From assembly GCA_002816575.1 (NCBI GenBank), contig MUCI01000038.1, forward strand, positions 1-63,816: DNA of 63,816 nt, read 5' to 3'. The notes beneath the pieces were generated by a model. It was not told where the DNA came from. It did no database searches and saw only the letters and a program-made list of their open reading frames with translations. Both the position numbers and the translations under genes were made by a program. Below, in pieces: positions 44,897 to 54,144 of this stretch (position 1 is its first letter; every line of letters starts with the position of its first letter). This stretch comes from SAR202 cluster bacterium Casp-Chloro-G2. Its GTDB lineage: Bacteria; Chloroflexota; Dehalococcoidia; Lucifugimonadales; UBA3495.

Positions 44897-45391
44897 ATGT
44901 CTACAGAGATGACAACCCATGAAAAGGCCATCGAGACACTGCGTCTCAAGGGCCACCGGCTTACCCCGCAACGGCTTATCGTGCTTTCCTGCATCGCCGC
45001 CGGCGGGGGACATAAGGGCGTGGACGAGGTTTTCCAGGCCGCCAAGAAGGCTTATCCCTACATGGACATCGCCACCGTCTACCGGACGTTGCATCTGTTC
45101 AAGGGTTTGGGAGTGGTGACCGAGGTAGCCATCGGCGACCGGTTGCACTTTGAGTTAACCGACCCGAACGGGCACCATCACCACATGGTCTGCCGGGTCT
45201 GCAACGGCGCATTCAACCTAAGCCCCCATTACCTGGCCGAATTCCGCGAAGTTCTGAATAGCGAATTTGGATTCGAGCCGGACCTGGAGCACTTCGCCGT
45301 CAGCGGTGTTTGCGCCCAGTGCCAAGCGGCTGGCAAAACCAAGGACACCGGCCCAGATGATTCAACACACAATAAAGAGGTTCATGACTAG
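44897..45391 (+). CDS. Fur/Zur-family metal-responsive repressor
   Basis: 164 residues. Winged helix (HRLTPQRLIVLSCIAAGGGHKGVDEVF, IATVYRTLHLFKGLGVV), then the Fur metal region with H93-H96 (GHHHHMVC), C99-x2-C102 and C139-x2-C142 for the structural zinc. Zur is favoured because the following genes look like a Zn/Mn importer; Fur or Mur is not excluded. The importer gene starts on the next base after its stop. Confidence 0.9.
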   Translation: MSTEMTTHEKAIETLRLKGHRLTPQRLIVLSCIAAGGGHKGVDEVFQAAKKAYPYMDIATVYRTLHLFKGLGVVTEVAIGDRLHFELTDPNGHHHHMVCRVCNGAFNLSPHYLAEFREVLNSEFGFEPDLEHFAVSGVCAQCQAAGKTKDTGPDDSTHNKEVHD

Positions 45392-46411
45392 ATGACGCGT
45401 ATATTTCACGGTGGCATGATTTGGGCGGTCCTGCTATTGGCTTTGGCGCTCAGCGCTTGCGGCGGCTCGTCAGACCAGCCGGACGCCAGCCAAGACCAGA
45501 GGCTTAGGGTGGTGGCCACGGTTTCGCCGATCACCAACATCGTTGAGAATATCGGAGGCACGCGGATACGGCTGGAAGGCGTCGTGCCCGAGGGCGTTAA
45601 CTCCCACACCTTTGAGCCGAATCCGTCCATGGCTAAACTCCTCTCCCAAGCCGACTTGATCGTGATCAACGGCCTGTTCTTGGAGGAGCCAACCCTGGCA
45701 TTGGCCGAGGCCAACAAGCAAGCTGACACCGTGATCCTGAATCTGGGCGATCTTTCGGTGACGGAAGACCAATGGCAATTCGACTTCACCTTCCCGGAGT
45801 CTGCCGGCCATCCCAACCCACACCTTTGGCCGGACCCCAATCTGGGCCTGCGGTACGCTGAGTTGGTCCACGGCCAGTTGACTGCCTTGGATCCGGACAA
45901 TGCCCCCTACTTCGACGAAAACCTGGCCCGGTTCAGGGAGCGGGTCATCAAGATGGACCAGGCCTTCAGGACCGCGGTCGCGACCGTGCCGGAAGGGAAC
46001 CGTAAGTTGCTGACTTACCACGATTCCTGGGCGTACTTCGCCAAACAGTACGGTATGGAGGTGATTGGAGCGATTCAACCCTCTAATTTCGCGCAACCTT
46101 CTGCCAATGATGTGGCCGGGCTGATCGACCAATTGAAATCGCTGGGCCTTCCGGCCGTCTTCGGCTCTGAAGTTTTTTCCAGTGACGTGTTGGAAGCCAT
46201 CGCGGATGAGGCCGGCGCCCAGTTCATTGATGAGATGGCCGACGACGACCTACCCGGCAAGCCTGGCGACCCGGAACATACCTACCTGGAATTGATGCGC
46301 AAGAACGTAGCGGTGATGGTCCCGGCCCTGGGTGGGGATGCCACGGCAGTGGAGGGGCTTGAGACTGGAAACGTGTTTGAAGGGGACAGCGGAGCCATTT
46401 ACCCGCAATAA
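45392..46411 (+). CDS. znuA: Zn/Mn ABC-transporter substrate-binding lipoprotein (ZnuA type)
   Basis: 339 residues. Signal peptide with lipobox LSAC (C23). Cluster A-I receptor with metal ligands in NSHTFEP, NPHLWPDPN, YHDSWAYFAKQYG and the GSEVFSS / DDDLPG region. The His-rich loop of many ZnuA proteins is missing; it has only a short HPNPH segment. It captures Zn or Mn outside the membrane and passes it to the permease encoded at 51346. Starts immediately after the regulator. Confidence 0.9.
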   Translation: MTRIFHGGMIWAVLLLALALSACGGSSDQPDASQDQRLRVVATVSPITNIVENIGGTRIRLEGVVPEGVNSHTFEPNPSMAKLLSQADLIVINGLFLEEPTLALAEANKQADTVILNLGDLSVTEDQWQFDFTFPESAGHPNPHLWPDPNLGLRYAELVHGQLTALDPDNAPYFDENLARFRERVIKMDQAFRTAVATVPEGNRKLLTYHDSWAYFAKQYGMEVIGAIQPSNFAQPSANDVAGLIDQLKSLGLPAVFGSEVFSSDVLEAIADEAGAQFIDEMADDDLPGKPGDPEHTYLELMRKNVAVMVPALGGDATAVEGLETGNVFEGDSGAIYPQ

Positions 46412-46421
46412 AGGATAATCC

Positions 46422-49400
46422 ATGTACCTACACCCTCGATTACTGGCACTGGCCAAAGATGTCAGGTTACGTATCGTCCTGGCGGCAGTCGTCGGCATGC
46501 TGGCGGTGGCGGCCGGAATCGCGCGGCTGTCGGTGGCCGCCGTGGTCATCGTCAAGGTTATAAACGAGGGCGCGGCGTTCTCGTCCCTGACCTGGCCTTT
46601 GGCCGCCATGGCGGGACTGATCGTCTTGCGAAGCGGACTTCAGTACCTGCAAGAGGTCATCAGTCACCACACCGCCAGCATCGTAAAGGTGGCACTGCGG
46701 GAGCGGTTGTACCGCCATTGCCTGGCCCTTGGCCCCGGCTACTTCGACCAGAGCCGGACCGGCGATGTACTGATGTCTCTGGCTGAGGGCGTGGAACGGC
46801 TTGAGGCTTTCTTTGGCCGCTACCTGCCCCAGATGATCGTGGCGGCTTTGGCGCCGCTGCTGATCTTTGTGTTCATGGCCGTCATCGACCTGCGGACCGG
46901 TTTGGTCTTCCTGGCGTTCGCCCTCTTTACCCTGGTTATTCCCAATCTGTTCCACCGCTGGACCCGCGATAGCAGCATGGCGCGCCGAGACGCTTACGGT
47001 GCGCTGGGGGCCGACTTCCTGGACGCGGTCCAAGGTCTTCCCACCCTGAAAGCCTTCGGGCAGAGCAAGGCCCGCGGTGAGCTTCTGGCCGACCGTGCCC
47101 GGGCATTGTTCCGGACAACCATGGGCGTGCTGGCGGCCAATAGCGCCACCAGCGCCCTGACGATCCTGGGGATCGCCGCTGGGGCCGCGGTGGCCCTGGG
47201 CTGGGGCGCGGTCCGGGTCAGCAACGGCGAACTGGAGCTGCGCGCTCTCATGATTGTGCTCATGTTGGGCGTGGAGATCTTCCGGCCCTTACGTGAGTTG
47301 GTCCAGCTCTACCACGACGGCATGATTGCCATGTCCTCCGCTGAGGGCATCTTCGACATAATGGACGCCGAGATCGAGGTGGCTGAGCCTGCCGACGGCT
47401 CGGCACGCTTGGACCTTATCCCCGAATTGAGGTTCGAGTCGGTCGATTACGCATACAGCGGCGGCCGCCGGCCCGCGCTACACGGCCTGTCTTTCACCCT
47501 GAAAGCCGGTGAAACCCTCGGCCTGGTCGGCCCCAGCGGAGCGGGCAAATCCACCATTGTCTGGTCCATCCTGCGGTTCTTCGACCCCCAGAGCGGCCGG
47601 ATCCTGCTGGGTGGCGCCGACATTCGGGAGATTCCCCTGGCCCAGTTGCGGGACCAGGTGGCGGTCGTGACCCAAGACACCTACCTGTTCCACGGCACCG
47701 TGGCGGAGAATCTGCGATTCGGAGGGCCCGGCGCAACCCAAGAAGACCTCGAAACCGCGGCCAAAGCCGCCAATGCCCACGAATTCATCAGCCACCTGCC
47801 GAACGGCTATGACACCGTTGTGGGAGAGCGCGCGGTCCGCCTGTCCGGCGGACAGAAACAACGCATCGCCATCGCCCGGGCGCTGTTGAAGAACGCCCCA
47901 ATCCTGGTCCTGGACGAGGCCCTGTCCAGCGTGGATGCCGAGAACGAGGCAGTCATCCAAGAGGCCCTCGACCGTTTGATGGAAGGCCGCACCACCTTGA
48001 TAATCGCCCACCGGCTATCCAGTGTGGTCAACGCCGACCGCATCATCGTGCTGGAAGACGGACGCCTGGTGGAGTCGGGGACCCACTCTGAGTTGGTGGC
48101 CGCCGGCGGCGTCTACTCCAGCTTGATGGCCCAGCAGCAGGATATCGACGACGAACACGTTGGCGATCCGGGTAAGGAACACGCCCACGCCGGTGCTTCC
48201 GCCGTCCTGGCTCATGACACCGCGCCTGCCCCGGACACGGGGGCCTTCGTGCCCCAGCCCGCCCACCAGGGCGAAGGTCACCACCATCATGCCGTGCCGA
48301 CTGCCGGGGCCGCAACCGCCCCGGCATCCCGCTTGGGCTTCATGACGGTCTGGCGCAGGCTGTTTCAACTGGTCCGCCCATGGCGCGGCGAATTGGCCCT
48401 GACGTTCTTTTTGGGCCTGCTTCATCACGGTTCCATCATCGGGCTAAGCGTTATCAGCGCCCTGTTGGTCGGCGAGGTAATCACTGGCGGCGACCTGACG
48501 GCGCTTCTGGTCCTGCTGGGGGTGTTCGTGCCCCTGGCCGCCTTCTTCACCTGGGCTGAGTCTTGGGTGGCCCACGACATGGCCTACCGGCTGCTGGCCG
48601 AGATGCGGGTGGATGTCTACAACAAGCTTGACCCTCTGACCCCGGCCTACATGGTGCGCCGCCGTTCGGGCGACCTGGTGAGCGTGGTTGGAGGCGATGT
48701 GGAGCTGGTGGAGTTCTTCTTCGCCCACACCATCACCCCAGCCTTCGTCGCCATCCTGGTCCCGGCGGGCGTGCTGGCTACGCTGGCGTTCATCGCCTGG
48801 CCCGTCGCGCTGGTGCTTTCGCCGTTCCTGTTGGCCACCGCCATCAGCCCCTTCATGGCCCAGAAACGTTCCGAGGGTCTGGGAGAAGAGCTGCGCAGTC
48901 AGTTGGGCGATGTCCACGCCCACATGGTGGACAGCATCCAGGGGATGCGGGAGATCGCGGCATTTGGTCAGGGTCCGTCCCGCACGGCGGAGATGGTGGC
49001 AAATAGCTGGCGATTCGCCCACTTCCAGCTTAGATTCTTGAAGGAAAGGGCCTTCCAGGTCGGGTTCATCGAGGGCATGACCGCCTTGGGCGGCCTGGCC
49101 GTCTTGGCCATGGGCGTGTGGCTCATGACCAACGGCGATATTTCCCGTACCCAGTTGGTACTGTCGGTGGTCCTTTCGGTGGCGGCCTTCGCCCCCATCG
49201 CAGATATCGCCAGGACCATCAAGCAACTGATGGAAACCCTGGCGGCGGCCCGCCGTTTGTTCGTTGTGCATGACGAACCGGTGCCCGTGATCGACGGCCC
49301 CGGCGTGCCTTCCAGCCCCAACGGCTCCAAACCGTCGCCGGCGCTCAGCTTCGAACACGTGGGGTTCTCCTACGGCGAGGGCGAAGCACAGGCCCTGCAC

Positions 49401-50243
49401 GGCGTGAGCTTTGATGTCGATCCGGGGCAGACCGTGGCCCTGGTCGGGCGGTCCGGCGCCGGGAAGACCACCTGCGCCAACCTGGTCATGCGGTTCTGGG
49501 ACCCAGCCGAGGGACACGTGCGTCTGGGCGGCCACGACCTGCGGGAATTTGAATTGGACGACCTGCGCCGCAAGATCGCGTTGGTGTCCCAAGACACCTA
49601 TCTTTTCAACGCCAGCATTCGCGACAACCTGAGACTGGGTAAGATCGACGCAACCGACGCCGAGATCGAAACCGCGGCGCGCCAGGCCAACGCCCATGAA
49701 TTTATCGCATCGTTCCCCGACGGCTACGATACCAAGGTTGGCGAACGGGGCATGCAGCTCTCGGGCGGCCAGCGGCAGCGCATATCCATCGCCAGGGCGC
49801 TATTGAAGAACGCGCCGCTCCTGATACTCGACGAGGCCACGTCCTACTTGGACGCGGTCAACGAACGCCAGGTCCGGAATGCCCTGGAAACCTTGATGGA
49901 AGGCCGGACCACGCTGGTGATCGCCCACCGGCTGTCCACCGTCCGGGACGCCGACCGGATCGTGGTGCTGGACAACGGACACGCCGTCGAGCAGGGCAAT
50001 CATCACGAACTGCTGGCGAGCCACGGTCTGTACTCCCAGTTAGTTTCCACCCAGTTGGTCGGCGCCGCATCGGGGGCGGGCCATCCCGAGGAAAAACACA
50101 CCGAGGAAAAACACTCCGGGGAGAACCGTGACGCCCACCATCAATCCGGCCACCAAGGAGACGGGCATCACGAGGGGCACGCGGACCACCGCGGCGGCCC
50201 GCTGCCCGGTATGCCCGAAGTGGACCCGCACCACCACCATTAA
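46422..50243 (+). CDS. Fused double ABC exporter (CydDC-like) with His-rich linker and tail
   Basis: 1273 residues holding two complete exporter halves. TMD1 about 1-335, NBD1 with Walker A GPSGAGKST near 370, LSGGQKQRIAIARAL and LDEALSSVD; a linker at about 578-632 rich in His; TMD2 about 650-965; NBD2 with GRSGAGKTT near 1008, LSGGQRQRISIARAL and LDEATSYLD; then a tail from about 1220 rich in His, Glu and Gly ending in HHHH. The first half resembles CydD (LPQMIVAALAPLL, DAVQGLPTLKAFGQSKARGE), the second CydC. Known CydDC exports cysteine and glutathione. Placement between znuA and the Zn/Mn ATPase and permease suggests a metal-linked role. AAGGAT precedes the ATG. Confidence 0.9.
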   Translation: MYLHPRLLALAKDVRLRIVLAAVVGMLAVAAGIARLSVAAVVIVKVINEGAAFSSLTWPLAAMAGLIVLRSGLQYLQEVISHHTASIVKVALRERLYRHCLALGPGYFDQSRTGDVLMSLAEGVERLEAFFGRYLPQMIVAALAPLLIFVFMAVIDLRTGLVFLAFALFTLVIPNLFHRWTRDSSMARRDAYGALGADFLDAVQGLPTLKAFGQSKARGELLADRARALFRTTMGVLAANSATSALTILGIAAGAAVALGWGAVRVSNGELELRALMIVLMLGVEIFRPLRELVQLYHDGMIAMSSAEGIFDIMDAEIEVAEPADGSARLDLIPELRFESVDYAYSGGRRPALHGLSFTLKAGETLGLVGPSGAGKSTIVWSILRFFDPQSGRILLGGADIREIPLAQLRDQVAVVTQDTYLFHGTVAENLRFGGPGATQEDLETAAKAANAHEFISHLPNGYDTVVGERAVRLSGGQKQRIAIARALLKNAPILVLDEALSSVDAENEAVIQEALDRLMEGRTTLIIAHRLSSVVNADRIIVLEDGRLVESGTHSELVAAGGVYSSLMAQQQDIDDEHVGDPGKEHAHAGASAVLAHDTAPAPDTGAFVPQPAHQGEGHHHHAVPTAGAATAPASRLGFMTVWRRLFQLVRPWRGELALTFFLGLLHHGSIIGLSVISALLVGEVITGGDLTALLVLLGVFVPLAAFFTWAESWVAHDMAYRLLAEMRVDVYNKLDPLTPAYMVRRRSGDLVSVVGGDVELVEFFFAHTITPAFVAILVPAGVLATLAFIAWPVALVLSPFLLATAISPFMAQKRSEGLGEELRSQLGDVHAHMVDSIQGMREIAAFGQGPSRTAEMVANSWRFAHFQLRFLKERAFQVGFIEGMTALGGLAVLAMGVWLMTNGDISRTQLVLSVVLSVAAFAPIADIARTIKQLMETLAAARRLFVVHDEPVPVIDGPGVPSSPNGSKPSPALSFEHVGFSYGEGEAQALHGVSFDVDPGQTVALVGRSGAGKTTCANLVMRFWDPAEGHVRLGGHDLREFELDDLRRKIALVSQDTYLFNASIRDNLRLGKIDATDAEIETAARQANAHEFIASFPDGYDTKVGERGMQLSGGQRQRISIARALLKNAPLLILDEATSYLDAVNERQVRNALETLMEGRTTLVIAHRLSTVRDADRIVVLDNGHAVEQGNHHELLASHGLYSQLVSTQLVGAASGAGHPEEKHTEEKHSGENRDAHHQSGHQGDGHHEGHADHRGGPLPGMPEVDPHHHH

Positions 50244-50324
50244 GCGGCTAGAAGCGCTTAGATGAGCAGCCAAGAACCGGGTTAGATCGCCGATAGATCA
50301 AGCCGATAGATCAAAAGGAAGACA

Positions 50325-51353
50325 ATGTTACACCCCCTGCCACATGAACGCGGGCCAGGAGAGCCCGTCGTAGATATCAAGTCGGTCACCTGCGGCTACG
50401 AGAAGCAGCGGGTGCTGTCCGACGTCAGCCTGCGGGTGATGCGCGGCGATTTCGTCGGTCTGCTGGGCCCCAGCGGCTCGGGCAAGACCACTTTGCTGCG
50501 CACCGTGCTCGGCGCCGTCGACCTCTACGAGGGCGAGGTCCTGGTCAATGGCGTCTCCACATCCCGGAAGCGCCCCAGGGTCGGTTACGTGCCCCAGTTG
50601 GAGACCATCGACTGGAATTTCCCCGTCACTGTCCAAGAAGTGGTGATGATGGGCCGCACCATGGAGAACCGCCTATTCCCCTGGCACCGCAAGGAAGATA
50701 AAGCGCTAGCCAAGGATATGATGGACCGGCTGGGCATCTTGGACCTGGCGGGACGGCACATCCGCGAACTTTCCGGCGGGCAGCAGCAGCGGGTATTCTT
50801 GGCTCGCGCTCTGGTCAGCAGTCCCGAACTGTTGCTGTTGGACGAGCCTACCTCCGGAGTGGACATCAAGACTAGGGACGACGTGATGCACCTGCTCCAC
50901 GACCTTAACCACGACGGCGTGACCATCATCATCACCACCCACGAGATCAACGCCGTCGCCGTGCATCTGCCTTGGGTCGTGTGTCTGGCGGGCCGGATAC
51001 TGGCCGAAGGGCCGCCATCGGAGGTCATAACCACCGAGGTCTTGAAGCTCACCTACGGCGCCGAGATGCCGGTGATCCACTACGATGGCATGACCATCGT
51101 GGCCGAAAGCCCCCACTCTTACGGCTCGAACGGAAAAGAAACCCTGCCCCCGGTCCACGTGCACCAACCGGGCGGCGACCCGGTCGAAGAAGCCAGCCAT
51201 GTGGGCGGTCGCCGGTTTGACCCGGCGACCGAGGCCAGGCACATCAGGGTCCATCGCGCCGATCCAAAGAATGTTGACGGCCACGTTCACCACGCCGGCC
51301 ACCAACATGCCGAAACTGAGGCGGATACCGGCGAGGGCGGCAACCATGTTTGA
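50325..51353 (+). CDS. znuC: Zn/Mn ABC-transporter ATPase with His-rich tail (ZnuC type)
   Basis: 342 residues against about 250 for relatives. Walker A GPSGSGKTT near 47-55, LSGGQQQRVFLARALVS, LLLDEPTSGVD and the switch His THEI. The ABC core ends near 250; the remaining 80-90 residues contain about a dozen histidines in pairs (VHVHQPGG, HVHHAGHQH). AAGGAAGACA precedes the ATG. Energises the permease ZnuB, whose start overlaps its end by eight bases. Confidence 0.92.
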   Translation: MLHPLPHERGPGEPVVDIKSVTCGYEKQRVLSDVSLRVMRGDFVGLLGPSGSGKTTLLRTVLGAVDLYEGEVLVNGVSTSRKRPRVGYVPQLETIDWNFPVTVQEVVMMGRTMENRLFPWHRKEDKALAKDMMDRLGILDLAGRHIRELSGGQQQRVFLARALVSSPELLLLDEPTSGVDIKTRDDVMHLLHDLNHDGVTIIITTHEINAVAVHLPWVVCLAGRILAEGPPSEVITTEVLKLTYGAEMPVIHYDGMTIVAESPHSYGSNGKETLPPVHVHQPGGDPVEEASHVGGRRFDPATEARHIRVHRADPKNVDGHVHHAGHQHAETEADTGEGGNHV

Positions 51354-52221
51354 GCCATTCGACTACCAGTTCTTCGTGCGCGGCCTGATCGCGGCCACCC
51401 TCGTTGGCGGACTGTGCGGCATGATCGGGGTGTACGTCGTGCTCAAGCGGATGGCCTACATCGGTCATGGACTGTCCCACGCTGTGTTAGGCGGGGCGGT
51501 GGTCAGCTTTGTGCTGTCCATCAACTTCTTGGTTGGCGCCACCGTCTGGGGGTTCTTCTGCGCCCAGTTGATCACCCTCACCGCCAAGAAGCGCAAGATA
51601 GCGGCCGACGCCGCCATTGGCGTTATCACCACGGCCAGCTTCGCCTTTGGCATCGTCCTGATCAGCCGGTACAAGTCGTTCACCAGGGACTTCGAGGCCG
51701 CCCTCTTCGGCAACATTCTGGGGGTGAGCGCGGGCGACCTGATGGCCATCGTGGTGGTCACGTTAGCGGCCATTGGCGTGCTGTTCGTCGCCTACAAGTA
51801 CTTCCTGTTCGCCACGTTTGACGGCGAGGTTGCCGAGTTCTACGGAGTTCCCACCGGCTGGGTGGAGACCCTGTTTTCCCTGGTGCTCGCGGCGACCATC
51901 GTGGTCTCCATGCAGGTGTTGGGCGTGCTGCTCATCGCCGGCGCCACGGTTATTCCGCCCGTTTCGGCCCGGATGCTCAGCGACCAGTTCCGCACCGTGC
52001 TGCTACTTTCGACCGCGCTTGGCGCTGCCTGCGGCTTCGTGGGCATCTACCTCAGCTTCTTCATCGACGTTTCGTCTGGCGCCAGCGTGGTGCTGGTGGA
52101 GGCCGCGGTGTTCGCCTTGGTGATGGTCTACACGAACCTGAGACCCCGACGGGTGCCAGACCCGCTGCCGATCGCCCACCAACTCAGGATAGGCCAGCCC
52201 AGTCCCGGCGAACCCGATTAA
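51346..52221 (+). CDS. znuB: Zn/Mn ABC-transporter permease (ZnuB type)
   Basis: 291 residues with eight or so membrane segments. Family motifs GMIGVYVVLKRMAYIGHGLSHAVLGG and the coupling region SVVLVEAAVFA. Forms the membrane channel for the metal delivered by ZnuA. The frame is open from 51199, but MFEPFDYQFFVRGL at 51346 is the family start and overlaps the ATPase stop. Confidence 0.93.
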   Translation: MFEPFDYQFFVRGLIAATLVGGLCGMIGVYVVLKRMAYIGHGLSHAVLGGAVVSFVLSINFLVGATVWGFFCAQLITLTAKKRKIAADAAIGVITTASFAFGIVLISRYKSFTRDFEAALFGNILGVSAGDLMAIVVVTLAAIGVLFVAYKYFLFATFDGEVAEFYGVPTGWVETLFSLVLAATIVVSMQVLGVLLIAGATVIPPVSARMLSDQFRTVLLLSTALGAACGFVGIYLSFFIDVSSGASVVLVEAAVFALVMVYTNLRPRRVPDPLPIAHQLRIGQPSPGEPD

Positions 52222-52291
52222 TGAACCCCTGATTAGCAGATACGGCGGGTACGGGCATATACTTAGAAGTGATAGTGAAAGGGAGACTGTG

Positions 52292-53173
52292 ATGTCGATC
52301 GAAACTGTAGCGATACTAAGCCCCGGAGACATGGGGCACGCCATTGGCCAACTTCTGAAAGAACATGAGCTGGAGGTCCTGACCTGTCTGTCGGGCCGCA
52401 GCCAACGGACGCGTGCGCTATCTGAGAAGGCCGGGATCACCGATGTGCCCGATCTGAATGACCTGGTCCAACAGTCCGACATACTGTTGTCCATCACCGT
52501 ATCAGAGGCGGTTCCCGGACTGTGCCGCGAAGTCGCCGACGCCGTGAAAGCCACCGGAGCAGACTTGCTGTTCGCCGAATGCAACGCCATCGCCCCTGCT
52601 TTGAGCAAGGAGATGGAAGGTGTGCTGACCGCGTCGGGCGCCCGTTATGTGGATGCTTCCGTGATCGGCGGGCCGCCCCGCAACGGCTCCAGCCCCCGGC
52701 TCTATTCCTCTGGCGACAACGTTGCAGAGTTGATGCAGCTTCGGGAGTTCGGTCTGGACGTTCGCGATCTGGGGCCGCAACTGGGCCGCGCGTCGGGAAT
52801 CAAGATGTGCTACGCGGCCATGACCAAGGGCACAACAGCCCTGCAAGCCGAGCTGTTGATAGCGGCTGAGAAACAGGGTCTGACCAAAGAGCTGATGGCC
52901 GAATTCGAGGACGGCATGCCGGCGTTGGTGAGACGCATGGAAGGCTGGATGCCTGGGATGCCTGCCAAGTCCCGCCGTTGGGTTAGCGAGATGGAGCAGA
53001 TCGAGGCGACGTTCGATGGCCTGGGCCTCACGCCCAACATCTTCAAGGGCGTGGCCGACATGTACCGGATGATCGGCAGCACGCCTTTGGGCGACGAAAA
53101 CCCGGAGAGCCGTGACAAGAATCGCGATTTGGCCGAGACCATCCGCCTCATCGCTGAATCGACGGGCGACTGA
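52292..53173 (+). CDS. NAD(P)-dependent oxidoreductase, 6-phosphogluconate-dehydrogenase-like
   Basis: 293 residues. N-terminal Rossmann domain with SPGDMGHAIGQLL and the beta-hydroxyacid region ASVIGGPPRNG; the C-terminal helical domain (IKMCYAAMTKGTTALQAELL) resembles the putative phosphogluconate dehydrogenase C-terminal family. Catalytic Lys probably in this segment. Substrate unknown. ATG 52292 has GGGAG six bases upstream; GTG 52289 is adjacent. Confidence 0.82.
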   Translation: MSIETVAILSPGDMGHAIGQLLKEHELEVLTCLSGRSQRTRALSEKAGITDVPDLNDLVQQSDILLSITVSEAVPGLCREVADAVKATGADLLFAECNAIAPALSKEMEGVLTASGARYVDASVIGGPPRNGSSPRLYSSGDNVAELMQLREFGLDVRDLGPQLGRASGIKMCYAAMTKGTTALQAELLIAAEKQGLTKELMAEFEDGMPALVRRMEGWMPGMPAKSRRWVSEMEQIEATFDGLGLTPNIFKGVADMYRMIGSTPLGDENPESRDKNRDLAETIRLIAESTGD

Positions 53174-53198
53174 GCGTTAGTACCGCGAACCTCAAACA

Positions 53199-53243
53199 AA
53201 AAGGCCCCCGGAGATGTTTATCATCCCCGGGGGTCTCTTCTTT
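53199..53243. terminator. Bidirectional terminator
   Basis: GGCCCCCGG (from 53203) pairs with CCGGGGGTC (to about 53235) with an internal GAT/ATC pair; A's before and T's after. It separates the dehydrogenase (plus) from the cupin (minus). Confidence 0.85.
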
Positions 53244-53264
53244 TTCGGCGTATCCGGATCGTCC

Positions 53265-53648
53265 CTAGGCTTCGGTTTGTTCGGTTTGGCTGCCCTTCAC
53301 GGTGATGGTGATGTGGGCCATGGAGGTGGAGTCGGGAGCGCCGTGCCAGTGGTTCTCGCCGGCGGGAATGACAACCACATCGCCCTCGGTGACGGTCAGG
53401 GACTCATCATCGGTGGCTACGATGCCGGTTCCCTCGGTTACAACCAGGATCTGGTCGCCGGAGTGCTTGTGGAACTTGTTCCGGGAACCGGCGTCAAAGG
53501 CGACGATGGCGAAGTTGAAATTATTGCTGTCCGCGGGGTCCAGTATGCTCTGGCGCCAGACCTGTGTGCCGGTCATCAGACCGCCGGAGCCCAGATCACT
53601 CATGTCGGCCTTGGTCCTAGGCACACTGCTCATAGTAACTTTCTTCAT
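53265..53648 (-). CDS. Small cupin-domain protein
   Basis: 127 residues. Cupin motif 1 FHKHSGDQILVVTEGTG with two His and a Glu, and motif 2 GDVVVIPAGENHWHGA with a His, so a metal-binding single-domain cupin. ATG 53648 has AGGAGG five bases upstream, which beats the open frame extending to 53729. Function unknown. Confidence 0.88.
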   Translation of the reverse strand: MKKVTMSSVPRTKADMSDLGSGGLMTGTQVWRQSILDPADSNNFNFAIVAFDAGSRNKFHKHSGDQILVVTEGTGIVATDDESLTVTEGDVVVIPAGENHWHGAPDSTSMAHITITVKGSQTEQTEA

Positions 53649-53765
53649 AGATTCCTCCTGCTGCGGGTCCACCTGAGGTGGGAGATTTAGGCGGACATAA
53701 TAATACAATCTGATCTGGGGTAAGTCCACAGCCGGGCGTAGCTTGGGTCCCTGGCGTCCCCGCCG

Positions 53766-54140
53766 CTATCCGGAACTTCGCATCTCTTCCAGGGTCTCGG
53801 CGATGGTGCGGGCCAGGTTGCCGGGACGGTCGGCGAATTCGGGCGTGGAATACCATTCGTAGTCGAAGCTGCGGAGGATGGTTCCCTCGATACTGCACCG
53901 CAGATTGGACACGATAACCTTGAAGCCCAACCGCTGGGTCGCCCGGTCAGCCAGCATCTCCAGAACGACTTCAGGGCAGTCGAAGACCACCAGGAACCCG
54001 CCCTCTTTCTTGCCGTCGGTGACCCTGGCGCGGAACACCTGGCCCAGTCGTTCTTCCTCAACGATCGTGTAGGCCCGCTCCGGCACATCATGGTCCGGCC
54101 AGCCGATGCTGATCGGTCCGCCCAACTTCCAGTGGTGCAT
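53766..54140 (-). CDS. Unrecognised small protein after the amidohydrolase
   Basis: 124 residues, no membrane segment, no signal. Contains MHHWKLGGPISIGWPDHD and a Glu/Arg-rich C-terminal helix (RTIAETLEEMRSSG). The ATG follows the amidohydrolase stop by only a few bases with no Shine-Dalgarno, which suggests translational coupling and a joint role. I do not recognise a family. Confidence 0.6.
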   Translation of the reverse strand: MHHWKLGGPISIGWPDHDVPERAYTIVEEERLGQVFRARVTDGKKEGGFLVVFDCPEVVLEMLADRATQRLGFKVIVSNLRCSIEGTILRSFDYEWYSTPEFADRPGNLARTIAETLEEMRSSG

Positions 54141-54144
54141 CTGG

